Assembly (NCBI RefSeq): GCF_028693135.1
Contig: NZ_JAQUVZ010000004.1
Span: 62,001-126,000, forward strand
Length of the DNA stretch: 64,000 nucleotides
Reading direction: 5' to 3'
Source of the DNA: Methanosarcina sp.
GTDB taxonomy: Archaea > Halobacteriota > Methanosarcinia > Methanosarcinales > Methanosarcinaceae
Shown here: piece after piece, positions 26,754 through 34,456 of the stretch
How the letters are laid out: each line of letters opens with the position of its first letter
Position numbering within the stretch: position 1 is the stretch's first letter
Translations under genes and position numbers: made by a program
The notes under the pieces: model-generated
The model's input: only the letters and a program-made list of their open reading frames with translations
What the model was told of the DNA's origin: nothing
Databases searched by the model: none

Positions 26754-27050
26754 AAACCTCCTTGAATTAAAATATTTTTATTTTTTGGAGGTTCCCTGAG
26801 AATATTAAAAACCTGTCTTACATAGCTGAAAGTATAATCTTTTTAAGACAGTTGAACACGACAGTTGAAAATGTAATCTTACCCACTGAGAAGCCTTAAA
26901 ATACTTGATTTCGGCAAGAATACCTGAAAGGTTAAAAAACTCCTGAAAAATCCTATCTGTATGGCAGGTCCTGTTTAAAAATCTCATTTTAAGATCATGG
27001 ACTGTTAATGGATTGACTGTTAATGGATTGACTGTTAAGACAGGTACAGT

Positions 27051-27081
27051 AAAAAAGATGTGAAAAGAACCCGAAGGTTCC
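27051..27081 (-). terminator. Terminator after metK
   Basis: GAACC-CGAA-GGTTC (27067-27080) forms a tight hairpin and on the minus strand is followed by TTTTCACATCTTTTTTAC. It lies 38 nt after the metK stop. Confidence 0.65.
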
Positions 27082-27118
27082 CCTCGATATTTTCTTGCCT
27101 CAGATATTTTTGGTTTTA

Positions 27119-28315
27119 TTAGAAGGTGTTCAGTTCTCCCCTGATAACCATTTCTGTAATTTTCGTCACATTGGAAAGCCAGTCGTCAATTACAACTTCA
27201 GCTTCCGATTTGACCTTTGCAAAGGAGGTGCCTTCTTTTGGAATGATCTGCGCGCTTGCCACAAGTGGCTGGTCAATGGGCTTTCCGATCTGGGAAAGTA
27301 GTCTGATATTGACGTCCTGTACTTCCGGAACCTGCTGTACGATATCCCGAGCCATCTGTGTCGAGAGGAGGTTGTAGATTTTTCCGATATGGTTAATCGG
27401 GTTCTTTCCACTGGTTGCCTCCATACTCATTGGCCTGTTAGGTGTGATCAACCCGTTGCAGCGGTTTCCACGCCCCACTGATCCGTCATCTCCCATTTCA
27501 GCTGAGGTGCCGGTGACTGTAAGGAAGATACAGCTTGTTTTCAGGTTATCACCTGTGTTTATCTGGACTTTCACATCCCGCTCAGTATAGTGAGTTGCAA
27601 GCTCTTCCACATAGGTCTTCATTTCTTCAGTCATGCTTATGTAGCTGTCCAGATCGTCAATATACCTTCCAATCATGCCGCTGCATATAGTAAGGGTTAT
27701 ATCTTCCCCATCCCTGAGCCCCATAACTTTCATGTCTTCTCCTATTGCAGGCATGCGGGACTTCAGATCGGTAAGGAGCTGACGCTCTGTATTGTAAACG
27801 ATATTTTCAAGTTCAGAAAATGGGGCATGCCCAACTCCGAAAGAGGTATCATTTGCAACCGGCACCCTGTCTCTCTTGAAGACGTCTCTGAGGTCTGAAG
27901 ATCCTGTTCCGAGTTTGCAGTCCATGATCACGTCTCTCTCTAGATCCATGTTCACCAGGGTGTTTCTCAGGTACTTACGGGCAGCCTGGAGGGCTACGGA
28001 CTCGGTGGCAAGCTCGGTACCTTCGAACTCTTTAGTGGCTCTGCCTACAAGGAGCATATATATGGGCTGCAGTACCTCTCCTCCTCCGAATCTCGGGCTG
28101 GATCTGCCGGCTACAATCTGGGTTTCATCAGTGTTGTGATGGAGTACAGCTCCACATTTGGTTATATATTCCCTGCATAGCGCTCGGCTTACGGCTTCGG
28201 CAAGTCCGTCCGAGATGCTGTCGGGGTGCCCTATTCCTTTGCGTTCTACAAGCTCTATCCGCTGTTTTTCGATAGGGGTTTGCAAGAGCTCTTCCACTTT
28301 TATATTTCGGGCCAT
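27119..28315 (-). CDS. metK: Archaeal S-adenosylmethionine synthetase
   Basis: Makes SAM from ATP and methionine. The 398-aa protein belongs to the archaeal MAT family: [27 protein letters not shown] near the start, [27 protein letters not shown] and [21 protein letters not shown]. The start ATG at 28315 is preceded by AGGATCC. The window encodes many SAM users (radical SAM, methyltransferases), but metK is a stand-alone unit with its own terminator. Confidence 0.96.
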   Translation of the reverse strand: MARNIKVEELLQTPIEKQRIELVERKGIGHPDSISDGLAEAVSRALCREYITKCGAVLHHNTDETQIVAGRSSPRFGGGEVLQPIYMLLVGRATKEFEGTELATESVALQAARKYLRNTLVNMDLERDVIMDCKLGTGSSDLRDVFKRDRVPVANDTSFGVGHAPFSELENIVYNTERQLLTDLKSRMPAIGEDMKVMGLRDGEDITLTICSGMIGRYIDDLDSYISMTEEMKTYVEELATHYTERDVKVQINTGDNLKTSCIFLTVTGTSAEMGDDGSVGRGNRCNGLITPNRPMSMEATSGKNPINHIGKIYNLLSTQMARDIVQQVPEVQDVNIRLLSQIGKPIDQPLVASAQIIPKEGTSFAKVKSEAEVVIDDWLSNVTKITEMVIRGELNTF

Positions 28316-28407
28316 TTGGATCCTCTTTTTTCAAAATTATTGGTAACTTTTATTGCTAGATGTTAATATTACCGCTTTATTAATCTTTAGTCTGTTGGCT
28401 TAATCAC

Positions 28408-28749
28408 ATGTGACAGGCAGGAAGCCCTGTTGCTTTAGCGCAGGGAGGAATGCCGTCAACTTTCTGGCATTCCGTTCCACGTTTGGATTTCTCCACTCTG
28501 CTTTGGAAACGAATTTCCGTAGCAGGTAACACGGTTTTGGAAAACCGTCTCCCCTCGCCAATGTTGGATATGCTTGTTAGGTGTAGCACACCGCCCCTAC
28601 CTCTCAGGACTTTTAATGCTACACGATAGAGCTACAAACTGAGGAAGCATTCGTAGGTATCATGACATTTCCAACGTAGTCAATTAAGACTCAGGCTGGT
28701 CAACCAGGGCTTTTGCAAGCCCCACTGCTTGAGCGTGGGGTAGTTGACT
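28408..28749 (+). mobile_element. Structured element resembling a solo IS200/IS605 right end (omega-RNA-like remnant)
   Basis: About 340 nt of non-coding, highly structured DNA. Hairpins include CCCTG...CAGGG (28425-28445), GGAATGCC...GGCATTCC (28447-28473), ACGGTTTT-GG-AAAACCGT (near 28530-28547), and a final GCCCCAC...GTGGGGT followed by AGTTGAC. A terminal stem-loop with a GTAGTTGAC-like end recalls the right ends of IS605-type tnpB elements, where the TnpB guide RNA scaffold lies. No tnpA or tnpB is present in the window, so it is a stranded end or a MITE-like derivative. Identity is from pattern memory. Confidence 0.45.
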
Positions 28750-29035
28750 TATGATTTTACAACATTGATATTATTATTTATATGACTCGATAGTCCGTTT
28801 CTATTAAATTACTACGGCTATATAATGTTTCCCATCTATTCATTACCGTGGGTAATACTTCTCTTTCAAATGGCTTTCTTTCGGCTTTAGTACCAAAAAA
28901 TTAGTCTATCCCCTTTGTGTGAAAATTTCTCACAATGTAACCCGAATTATCCTTATCAACAGGGGTTCTGAAAAAAAGGTTTGCACTGAAACTTACCGTG
29001 AAGTCTATATTATACAAGAGTATTCTGGATAAATG

Positions 29036-29045
29036 TTTTATATGG
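29036..29045 (+). promoter_or_regulatory. Probable TATA box of hisG
   Basis: TTTTATATGG fits an archaeal TATA box. Transcription from about 25 bp downstream would start near 29068, placing the whole 12-nt repeat array in the hisG 5' untranslated region. Confidence 0.45.
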
Positions 29046-29076
29046 AATGAGCATACCCGGAGGTAAGCTTCCCGGC

Positions 29077-29166
29077 AGATCACTTAGATCACTTATTAGA
29101 TCACTTATTAGATCACTTATTAGATCACTTATTAGATCACTTATTAGATCACTTAGATCACTTATT
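29077..29166 (+). repeat. Tandem AGATCACTT(ATT) repeats in the hisG leader
   Basis: Eight units in perfect series: one 9-nt AGATCACTT, five 12-nt AGATCACTTATT, one 9-nt and one 12-nt. They end directly before the hisG ribosome-binding site (AGAGGA) and 14 nt before the ATG at 29181. All units lie in one orientation with no spacers. Confidence 0.92.
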
Positions 29167-29180
29167 AGAGGACAGAGCAG

Positions 29181-30050
29181 ATGATTCGCATAGCAATACC
29201 CAATAAAGGGCGCCTTCACGAACCCACAATGTCTCTTTTTAAAGATGCAGGGCTTCCCATCAGTGGAGGAGCCGAAAGCCGAATACTCTTTGCAAAAACT
29301 ACAGACCCTGAGATTCATATTCTCTTTGCCAGGGCTGCTGATATACCTGAGTATGTACAGGACGGAGCTGCAGATGTAGGTATTACAGGAATGGACCTGA
29401 TTACAGAAAGAGGGGCAAATGTTGAGGCTCTCCTGGACCTTAAATTCGGGAGAGCGAGCCTTGTTTTGGCAGTTCCTGAAGACTCTGTTTTCCAGAATGC
29501 ACAGGATCTTGAAGGCAAAAAAGTGGCAACTGAGTTTCCGGAGATCACGCACCAGTACTTCAAAAACCTTGGAGTTAACGTTGAAGTTATAAAGGTCAGC
29601 GGGGCCTGCGAAATGACTCCTCATGTGGGAATTGCAGACGCCATTGTAGACATTTCAAGTTCCGGGACAACTCTCCTGATAAACCACCTGAAAGCTATCG
29701 ACACCGTCTTTTCTTCCACGGTCCATCTGATCGCTAACAAAAAAAGCCTCAGGGAAAAGGACAAAATCCTGGATATAAAAACTGCACTCGAGAGTGTGCT
29801 CAATGCAAAGAATAAGCGCTATTTGATGATGAACGTTCCCGAAGCCGCTCTTCAAACAGTAAAAGAGGTTCTTCCAGGAATGTCAGGCCCAACAGTTATG
29901 AAGGTTGAGTCCAGCAAATCGTCTTCAGAATCATTCCTTGCTGTTCACTCCGTTGTGGATGCAGACCTGATCTTTACCCTGGTAAACAAGCTCAGGAAGG
30001 TCGGTGCAAGGGATATACTTGTCGTTCCCATCGAAAGGATCATGCCCTGA
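29181..30050 (+). CDS. hisG: ATP phosphoribosyltransferase (long form)
   Basis: HisG catalyses the first, feedback-regulated step of histidine synthesis (ATP + PRPP). The 289-aa length is that of the long form with a C-terminal histidine-binding regulatory domain, so HisZ is not needed. Motifs: RIAIPNKGRLHEPTMSLF, GITGMDLITE, EFPEITHQYF, and the PRPP loop VDISSSGTTL. hisA follows 135 nt downstream, and hisB after a further space. Confidence 0.96.
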   Translation: MIRIAIPNKGRLHEPTMSLFKDAGLPISGGAESRILFAKTTDPEIHILFARAADIPEYVQDGAADVGITGMDLITERGANVEALLDLKFGRASLVLAVPEDSVFQNAQDLEGKKVATEFPEITHQYFKNLGVNVEVIKVSGACEMTPHVGIADAIVDISSSGTTLLINHLKAIDTVFSSTVHLIANKKSLREKDKILDIKTALESVLNAKNKRYLMMNVPEAALQTVKEVLPGMSGPTVMKVESSKSSSESFLAVHSVVDADLIFTLVNKLRKVGARDILVVPIERIMP

Positions 30051-30185
30051 ATGGATCTTCTCTGAAAGGATCTTCTCTGAAAGGATCTTCCCTGAATGGT
30101 AAAATACCTGGAAATAGTGCAGGCGTAAAACAGATCAGAAACAGAAGATAGTTTTTTTGCAGATATGCCGGAGATGTGGTTTTCT

Positions 30186-30923
30186 ATGGCTTTTGAAGTG
30201 ATTCCAGCAGTGGATATGAGAGGAGGAAAGTGCGTTCAGCTGGTGCAGGGTGTTCCTGGAAGTGAGATCGTGTCCCTTGATGATCCTCTCGCAGTTGCCC
30301 TTGACTGGATTGGAAAAGGGGCTAAGACTCTTCATCTGGTAGACCTTGATGGAGCAATTGAAGGGGAACGAAAAAATGCTCCAATTATTGAAAAAATAGT
30401 CAAGGTATGTAAGGAGAAAGGTGTGAGTATCCAGGTTGGGGGAGGCATCAGGAGCTTTGAAGATGCAGTTTCCCTTCTTGAGCTTGGGGTTTCAAAGGTA
30501 ATTCTCGGAACCGCTGCTCTCCAGAATCCTGAACTTGTAAAACAGCTTTCCAGTGCCTTTGGAAACTCATGTGTAAACGTTGCGCTGGATGCAAAGAATG
30601 GGAAAATCTCCATCAAAGGCTGGACTGAGGAGTGCGCGCAAACTCCTGTCGAAATGGGCAAGAAGTTTGAAGAACTTGGGGCGGGGAGCCTTCTTTTTAC
30701 AAATATTGATTCTGAAGGCCTGATGCAGGGTGTAAACCCTGCTCCGACAAGGGAACTTGTGGAATCGGTTAGCATTCCTGTAATTGCATCAGGAGGGGTA
30801 AGCTCCCTCAAAGACCTTCAGGTCCTGAAGAAAACCGGAGCTGCAGGAGTTGTAGTAGGCAGTGCCCTTTACATGGGCAGGTTCACTCTTGAGGATGCGA
30901 TTAAGGCTGCCCTCGATGACTGA
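30186..30923 (+). CDS. hisA: Phosphoribosylformimino-5-aminoimidazole carboxamide ribotide isomerase
   Basis: HisA converts ProFAR to PRFAR in histidine synthesis. The TIM-barrel protein (245 aa from this start) has the two-fold pattern: EVIPAVDMRGGKCVQLVQG with catalytic Asp, VGGGIRSFED, ILGTAALQNPE, then the second half NIDSEGLMQGVN and ASGGVSSLKDL with phosphate-binding VVVGSALYMG. Three in-frame ATGs exist (30165, 30174, 30186); 30186 gives the family N terminus MAFEVIPAVD. Confidence 0.95.
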   Translation: MAFEVIPAVDMRGGKCVQLVQGVPGSEIVSLDDPLAVALDWIGKGAKTLHLVDLDGAIEGERKNAPIIEKIVKVCKEKGVSIQVGGGIRSFEDAVSLLELGVSKVILGTAALQNPELVKQLSSAFGNSCVNVALDAKNGKISIKGWTEECAQTPVEMGKKFEELGAGSLLFTNIDSEGLMQGVNPAPTRELVESVSIPVIASGGVSSLKDLQVLKKTGAAGVVVGSALYMGRFTLEDAIKAALDD

Positions 30924-31078
30924 TCTGGCTGCTTGTTTTTGTCTTCAAAGAGGCGCTATTTATCAGCTCCTTTCTTTCATTTTTCCGGAGCAAACCGAAT
31001 ATAAGGGCCACAAGCAAGGAAGAGATAAGCAGTTAAATACAAAGTATTTAATTATTTTAAAAGAGAATGTGATGCTGT

Positions 31079-31654
31079 ATGAGAACAAGCAAAATCTCCC
31101 GTAAGACAAAGGAAACCGATATCCAGCTTGAGCTTAACCTTGATGGTAATGGCATTGCAGATGTCAGTACAGGGATAGGATTTTTTGATCATATGCTTAC
31201 TTCTTTTGCCAGGCATGCCGAGTTTGACCTTAAAGTGCGTGCCGAAGGCGACCTTTATGTGGATGAGCATCACCTCATTGAAGATACGGGAATAGTCCTC
31301 GGAAAGGCTCTTGCCGAAGCTCTCGGGGATATGGCAGGAATCGCCCGCTTCGGGGAAGCCAGAATCCCCATGGATGAAGCTCTTGCCGAAGTTGCCCTGG
31401 ATGTCGGCGGGCGCAGCTATCTAGTCCTGAAAGCCGATTTTGTTGCCCCACTGGTAGGGCAGTTCAGTACCCAGCTGGTGAAACACTTCTTCGAGACCCT
31501 TGCCTCAAATGCGAAAATTACCATACATGCCAGTGTCTACGGAGATAACGATCACCATAAAATCGAGGCTCTCTTCAAGGCTTTTGCTTATGCAATGAAA
31601 AGGGCTGTAAAGGTCGAAGGTAATGAGGTAAAAAGTACGAAGGGGACGCTATAA
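31079..31654 (+). CDS. hisB: Imidazoleglycerol-phosphate dehydratase
   Basis: HisB dehydrates imidazoleglycerol phosphate, the sixth step of histidine synthesis, using Mn ions. The 191-aa protein starts [15 protein letters not shown], and has the two His-rich metal motifs [13 protein letters not shown] / [12 protein letters not shown] and [15 protein letters not shown]. It is the monofunctional (dehydratase-only) form. The 155-nt space after hisA may carry its own promoter (TTAAATACAAAGTATTTAATTA). Confidence 0.96.
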   Translation: MRTSKISRKTKETDIQLELNLDGNGIADVSTGIGFFDHMLTSFARHAEFDLKVRAEGDLYVDEHHLIEDTGIVLGKALAEALGDMAGIARFGEARIPMDEALAEVALDVGGRSYLVLKADFVAPLVGQFSTQLVKHFFETLASNAKITIHASVYGDNDHHKIEALFKAFAYAMKRAVKVEGNEVKSTKGTL

Positions 31655-31685
31655 CAACCAATCAGCACTTAGATTCACCTTTCAC

Positions 31686-31752
31686 CTCTTTATTTTGTAG
31701 CTTTGACTCTCCACTCATTCGCAAATACCAGCATTGATTCTGGCCTTAGCTG
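31686..31752 (-). pseudogene. Duplicated 3' end of the fdhD gene
   Basis: On the minus strand this 67-nt stretch encodes GQLRPESMLVFANEWRVKATK and a stop, matching the true end of the fdhD gene (GQLRPESMLVFANEWRIKNNKIKS) at 31947-32014. Identity is roughly 85-90% with one indel. It lies 195 nt downstream of the intact end, with a dispersed structured repeat between the two copies. Confidence 0.8.
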
Positions 31753-31759
31753 CCCCTCC

Positions 31760-31903
31760 CGAATTGCGCCTCGCCCGAATTGCGCTTTGGGATCTCAGGA
31801 AATCGGAGATTTTCTGGGAGTTGCACTGTAAGTGCAACAGTACGCGGTCCTTTTCGCTGCGCTCAAGAGGACTAACTTATGGACAAGTTTAGCAGCAATT
31901 CTT
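31760..31903 (+). repeat. Dispersed structured repeat, copy 3
   Basis: The same module order as at 13.4 kb: CAGGAAATC-GGA-GATTTTCTG, GTTGCACT-GTA-AGTGCAAC, then CGCGGTCCTTTTCGCTGCG and CTCAAGAGGACT. The leading GAATTGCGC motif occurs twice. Changes relative to copy 2 fall in hairpin loops or keep pairing (G-T). It lies between the two copies of the fdhD 3' end and between the convergent hisB and fdhD genes. Confidence 0.85.
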
Positions 31904-31942
31904 AACGTTTTACTCTTTTACTTGTTTACTCTTCTAACTATT

Positions 31943-32677
31943 TTAACTCTTTATTTTGTTATTTTTGATTCGCCATTCATTTGCAAATACCAGCATTGAT
32001 TCTGGCCTTAGCTGTCCCACGAGGCAAATGTTCGCTTGTTTTGCAGCTTCAACTCCGGAGTCAAAGGGCATGGCTTTGGTGGAGACAAGGGGGATTCCTG
32101 CACGAGCTGCTTTTGTAATCATGTAGGCAGGCTGCCTGCCTGTGGAAAGCATATAGTGTTGAGAAATGTCGAGCCCCTGGAGAAAAGCAGTCCCTACTAC
32201 CTTATCCACGGCATTGTGCCTGCCGATATCGACAATATGTGCTGCGAGTTTTCCTTTTCTGTTTATAAGGGCGGCAAGATGTGTACCCCTTGTGAGCTTG
32301 TAGGTCTCGGATTCGAGATGATCTGTGCCTGTAAAAATGGCTTCTGGATCAAAAACAGCATCCGAATCTACGAAAATCTGTGCCCTGGTGGCCTCATCCC
32401 GTGGGGTTCGGCTTTCCTTTCGAGTCAGGATATGGACATCATAACCTTCCACCTCAACCCCTGCAATCTCTCCGTAATTGATAACCCCTTCCGTAATCAA
32501 ATGCCCTACTGCGAGCTCTTTCAGTTCAAAAGGAGATGCAAAAAGGGTCGTAAAAGCTTTCCCATCAAGAAAAAGTTTAACAGGGATTTCCCTTGCAAGC
32601 AGTACTTTAGTGTCTTCGGCCCTGCCGTTGGAATGGATTCTTCTGGCAGGGTAAGGTGTGGTGTATCTCTCAGGCAT
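31943..32677 (-). CDS. fdhD: FdhD-like molybdo/tungsto-enzyme maturation protein, lacking the CxxC loop
   Basis: FdhD proteins pass sulfur from a cysteine desulfurase to the Mo/W cofactor of formate dehydrogenases. The 244-aa protein has the fold markers LLAREIPVKLFLDGK, HLITEGVI, DIGRHNAVDKVVGTAF, LSTGRQPAYMITKAARAGIPLVSTKA and CLVGQLRPESM. The usual CxxC loop in mid-protein is absent: the region RAQIFVDSDAVFD has no cysteine, and the only Cys is near the C terminus. It may act as a cofactor-binding chaperone or serve formylmethanofuran dehydrogenase; that is inference. Confidence 0.8.
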   Translation of the reverse strand: MPERYTTPYPARRIHSNGRAEDTKVLLAREIPVKLFLDGKAFTTLFASPFELKELAVGHLITEGVINYGEIAGVEVEGYDVHILTRKESRTPRDEATRAQIFVDSDAVFDPEAIFTGTDHLESETYKLTRGTHLAALINRKGKLAAHIVDIGRHNAVDKVVGTAFLQGLDISQHYMLSTGRQPAYMITKAARAGIPLVSTKAMPFDSGVEAAKQANICLVGQLRPESMLVFANEWRIKNNKIKS

Positions 32678-32784
32678 TTTCTTTCTGCTATTCCTATACG
32701 TTTTCCAGACTTATTATTTCATTGATCGTGTTTCCTTTTTGATTGTACATTACAAGGCAACTGCAATTTCTTTCTTCTTCTTCC

Positions 32785-33363
32785 TTAGCTGTTAACTATT
32801 TCATAGTCTGCACTGCAGTCAAAATACGTGTTCTCTGCATCGAATGTAATTCTTAGGAAGTTATTATTGGTAGTGGATGGTCCTATATTGTATAGATTGA
32901 TTGCAGAGTCATTTTCCGGCCACCAATTGATCAGGGCATTTTCGTCAACCTGTAGTTGAGTGCCGGATAAGTATGATGGAAGTTTATAAGTTAAAGTCGA
33001 TTCATAGTCTGAATAACCTTTCACCCATATTCCAGTGACTTTCCCTTGATCCACGAATTTTCCATCAATATACATTTTAACATTAAAATTGAAGTTTGTG
33101 ATCTGGTTGGCGCTCATATCTGCAATTCCAGACGTCTGGTCTCCGTCTATTACAAGCTTTACAATGTCATTCTTTTTAATTTTCTTTTGAGTTCCATCAA
33201 TTTCGACCCAGTAATGGTTATTTTGTCCATTGTTTTTAAATTGAATGTAAGTTCCCGAGGAAATAACTCCCCCGATTCCAGGTTTATTTAATATGATCCT
33301 ATTTCCATGAGTCGGTTCTTCTTCGGATTCCTCATCATCTTCTTCAGACTCAGAATCGTCTTC
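32785..33363 (-). CDS. In-frame C-terminal extension beyond the UAG codon
   Basis: Directly after the TAG at 33364-33366 the same frame is open for 192 codons to TAA. It begins with an acidic linker (EDDSESEEDDEE) and continues as a beta-rich, Asn/Tyr-rich domain (GNRIILNKPGIGG, NNHYWVEIDGTQ, FNFNVKMYIDGKFV, YFDCSADYEIVNS). The first ATG in it is codon 83, inside protein-like sequence and with only a weak RBS, so most of the domain can be made only by reading through UAG. The style resembles the exported parts of the neighbouring pilin-like proteins. A nonsense mutation in a longer gene is the main alternative. Confidence 0.65.
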   Translation of the reverse strand, partial: EDDSESEEDDEESEEEPTHGNRIILNKPGIGGVISSGTYIQFKNNGQNNHYWVEIDGTQKKIKKNDIVKLVIDGDQTSGIADMSANQITNFNFNVKMYIDGKFVDQGKVTGIWVKGYSDYESTLTYKLPSYLSGTQLQVDENALINWWPENDSAINLYNIGPSTTNNNFLRITFDAENTYFDCSADYEIVNS

Positions 33364-34314
33364 CTAAATGCTGTTCAGACTGCCTCCAGCTCCCAGTTCT
33401 GCCTGGATAACAGATTTGCTTATGTAGAGCCTCTCGAGGTTTTTACCGTCGGTGGGATGGAAAGAAAAGTATACGCTATCTGAGCCTATTTTACCAAGGT
33501 CATAGTCCGTGTCATACTCAAGCTCTGCATTTTCTGCTGTTTCCTTGAGGTAAGAAACCCAGGCATCCGGATATTTCGTTATAATTGTGCAGGTGAAATT
33601 ATCAATCTCTCCTGTCTCGGCGCTGTCATAGATAGGTCCGGCAGAAATTCCGGTCAGCCTCAAAGAAGCATCGGTATTCGAGGAAACTGAATCATTTTTG
33701 CCTCTCATTTCGATTGCTTGGATCGATACAGTATAATTTCCTTCTTCAGTTTTCTGTATACTGAATGATGGAATCTGCCTCATCAATGATCTCTCGTTCT
33801 GGGAAAGGATTAGGGCTCCGTTTTCATACCTGAAAACCTGATCCAGATATTGCCGGTTGTTTGAATAATAGGTAATGCCTCCACAGTCCACGATTTGAGG
33901 AGATTCTTCAATCGAAGGCCTTTTGGGAGTTATGACCATTCTGTAACGTTCTGTGTTCACTGATAGTGTCCCGCTTGATTTCGACGGTTCCAGAACAGGG
34001 ATTTCTCCTCCTCCCATGGTAAATGGAACAGTTACTGAATAACCGTAGGCTGAAGAATTTTGGTCTGAGGCCGTGAAGAGGGAGACCATGTCTGCCGTTG
34101 ATTTTAGTTCGGCCATATCGTTCTGGACTTCACTCATATGCGATTGTTCGGCATCAGTTTTCCATTGCGGAACATATTCAGTCCTTACCACTGTAAGCAC
34201 AGTAAATATGATGCTCATCAGCAGTATTGCCGCAATTACTGTGGCTCCTGCGGATTCTGAGTTGAAGAGGCTCTTCCTGGCCTTTTCCCTGCTTTTGTTC
34301 TTTCTGGTCTTCAT
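33364..34314 (-). CDS. Pilin-like membrane-anchored protein (DUF7289-like) ending in amber codon
   Basis: 316 residues to the TAG. After a basic N terminus (KTRKNKSREKARKSLFN) comes SESAGATVIAAILLMSIIFTVLTVV, a type III signal/anchor as in archaeal type IV pilins, then EYVPQWKTDAEQSHMSEVQNDM and a beta-rich exported region. Two paralogues lie at 34457 and 40181 and end at the equivalent point in TGA and TAA. This is the only gene in the window whose stop is TAG; the readthrough product would be 509 residues with residue 317 possibly pyrrolysine. Probably last in the minus-strand pilus gene row. Confidence 0.85.
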   Translation of the reverse strand: MKTRKNKSREKARKSLFNSESAGATVIAAILLMSIIFTVLTVVRTEYVPQWKTDAEQSHMSEVQNDMAELKSTADMVSLFTASDQNSSAYGYSVTVPFTMGGGEIPVLEPSKSSGTLSVNTERYRMVITPKRPSIEESPQIVDCGGITYYSNNRQYLDQVFRYENGALILSQNERSLMRQIPSFSIQKTEEGNYTVSIQAIEMRGKNDSVSSNTDASLRLTGISAGPIYDSAETGEIDNFTCTIITKYPDAWVSYLKETAENAELEYDTDYDLGKIGSDSVYFSFHPTDGKNLERLYISKSVIQAELGAGGSLNSI

Positions 34315-34456
34315 AGCGGGACATCACGTATTTTTTTAATTAAATATTTTTTTTACTCAGATCACTTTTTTAATTCCCGTTTTTTAAATCTTAGCCAATA
34401 AAATTCATTATGTTATTTGTGAGGTAATGGAGGTGCAAAAATTAAGCTTTAAGAGC

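Larger units (their letters stand above)
28316..29180. other. Intergenic region metK-hisG
   Basis: The 865-bp space between divergent metK and hisG holds the structured element (28408-28749), an AT-rich stretch to about 29030, a TATA-like box at 29036, and the tandem repeats at 29077-29166. No coding frame is supported; the minus frames there read across repeats. Confidence 0.5.

Noticed and set aside
28404-28589. 61-codon minus-strand frame in the structured element
   Set aside because: It runs across several perfect hairpins; the structure explains the sequence better than coding does.
29010-29624. 204-codon minus-strand frame over hisG start and repeats
   Set aside because: It is antisense to hisG and its repeated Ile-Ser-Asp-Leu pattern is only the translation of the 12-nt array.
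32785-33117. Independent 110-aa gene starting at the ATG at 33117
   Set aside because: The protein-like sequence continues upstream of this ATG without break to the TAG, and the RBS is weak, so an in-frame extension is the better reading.
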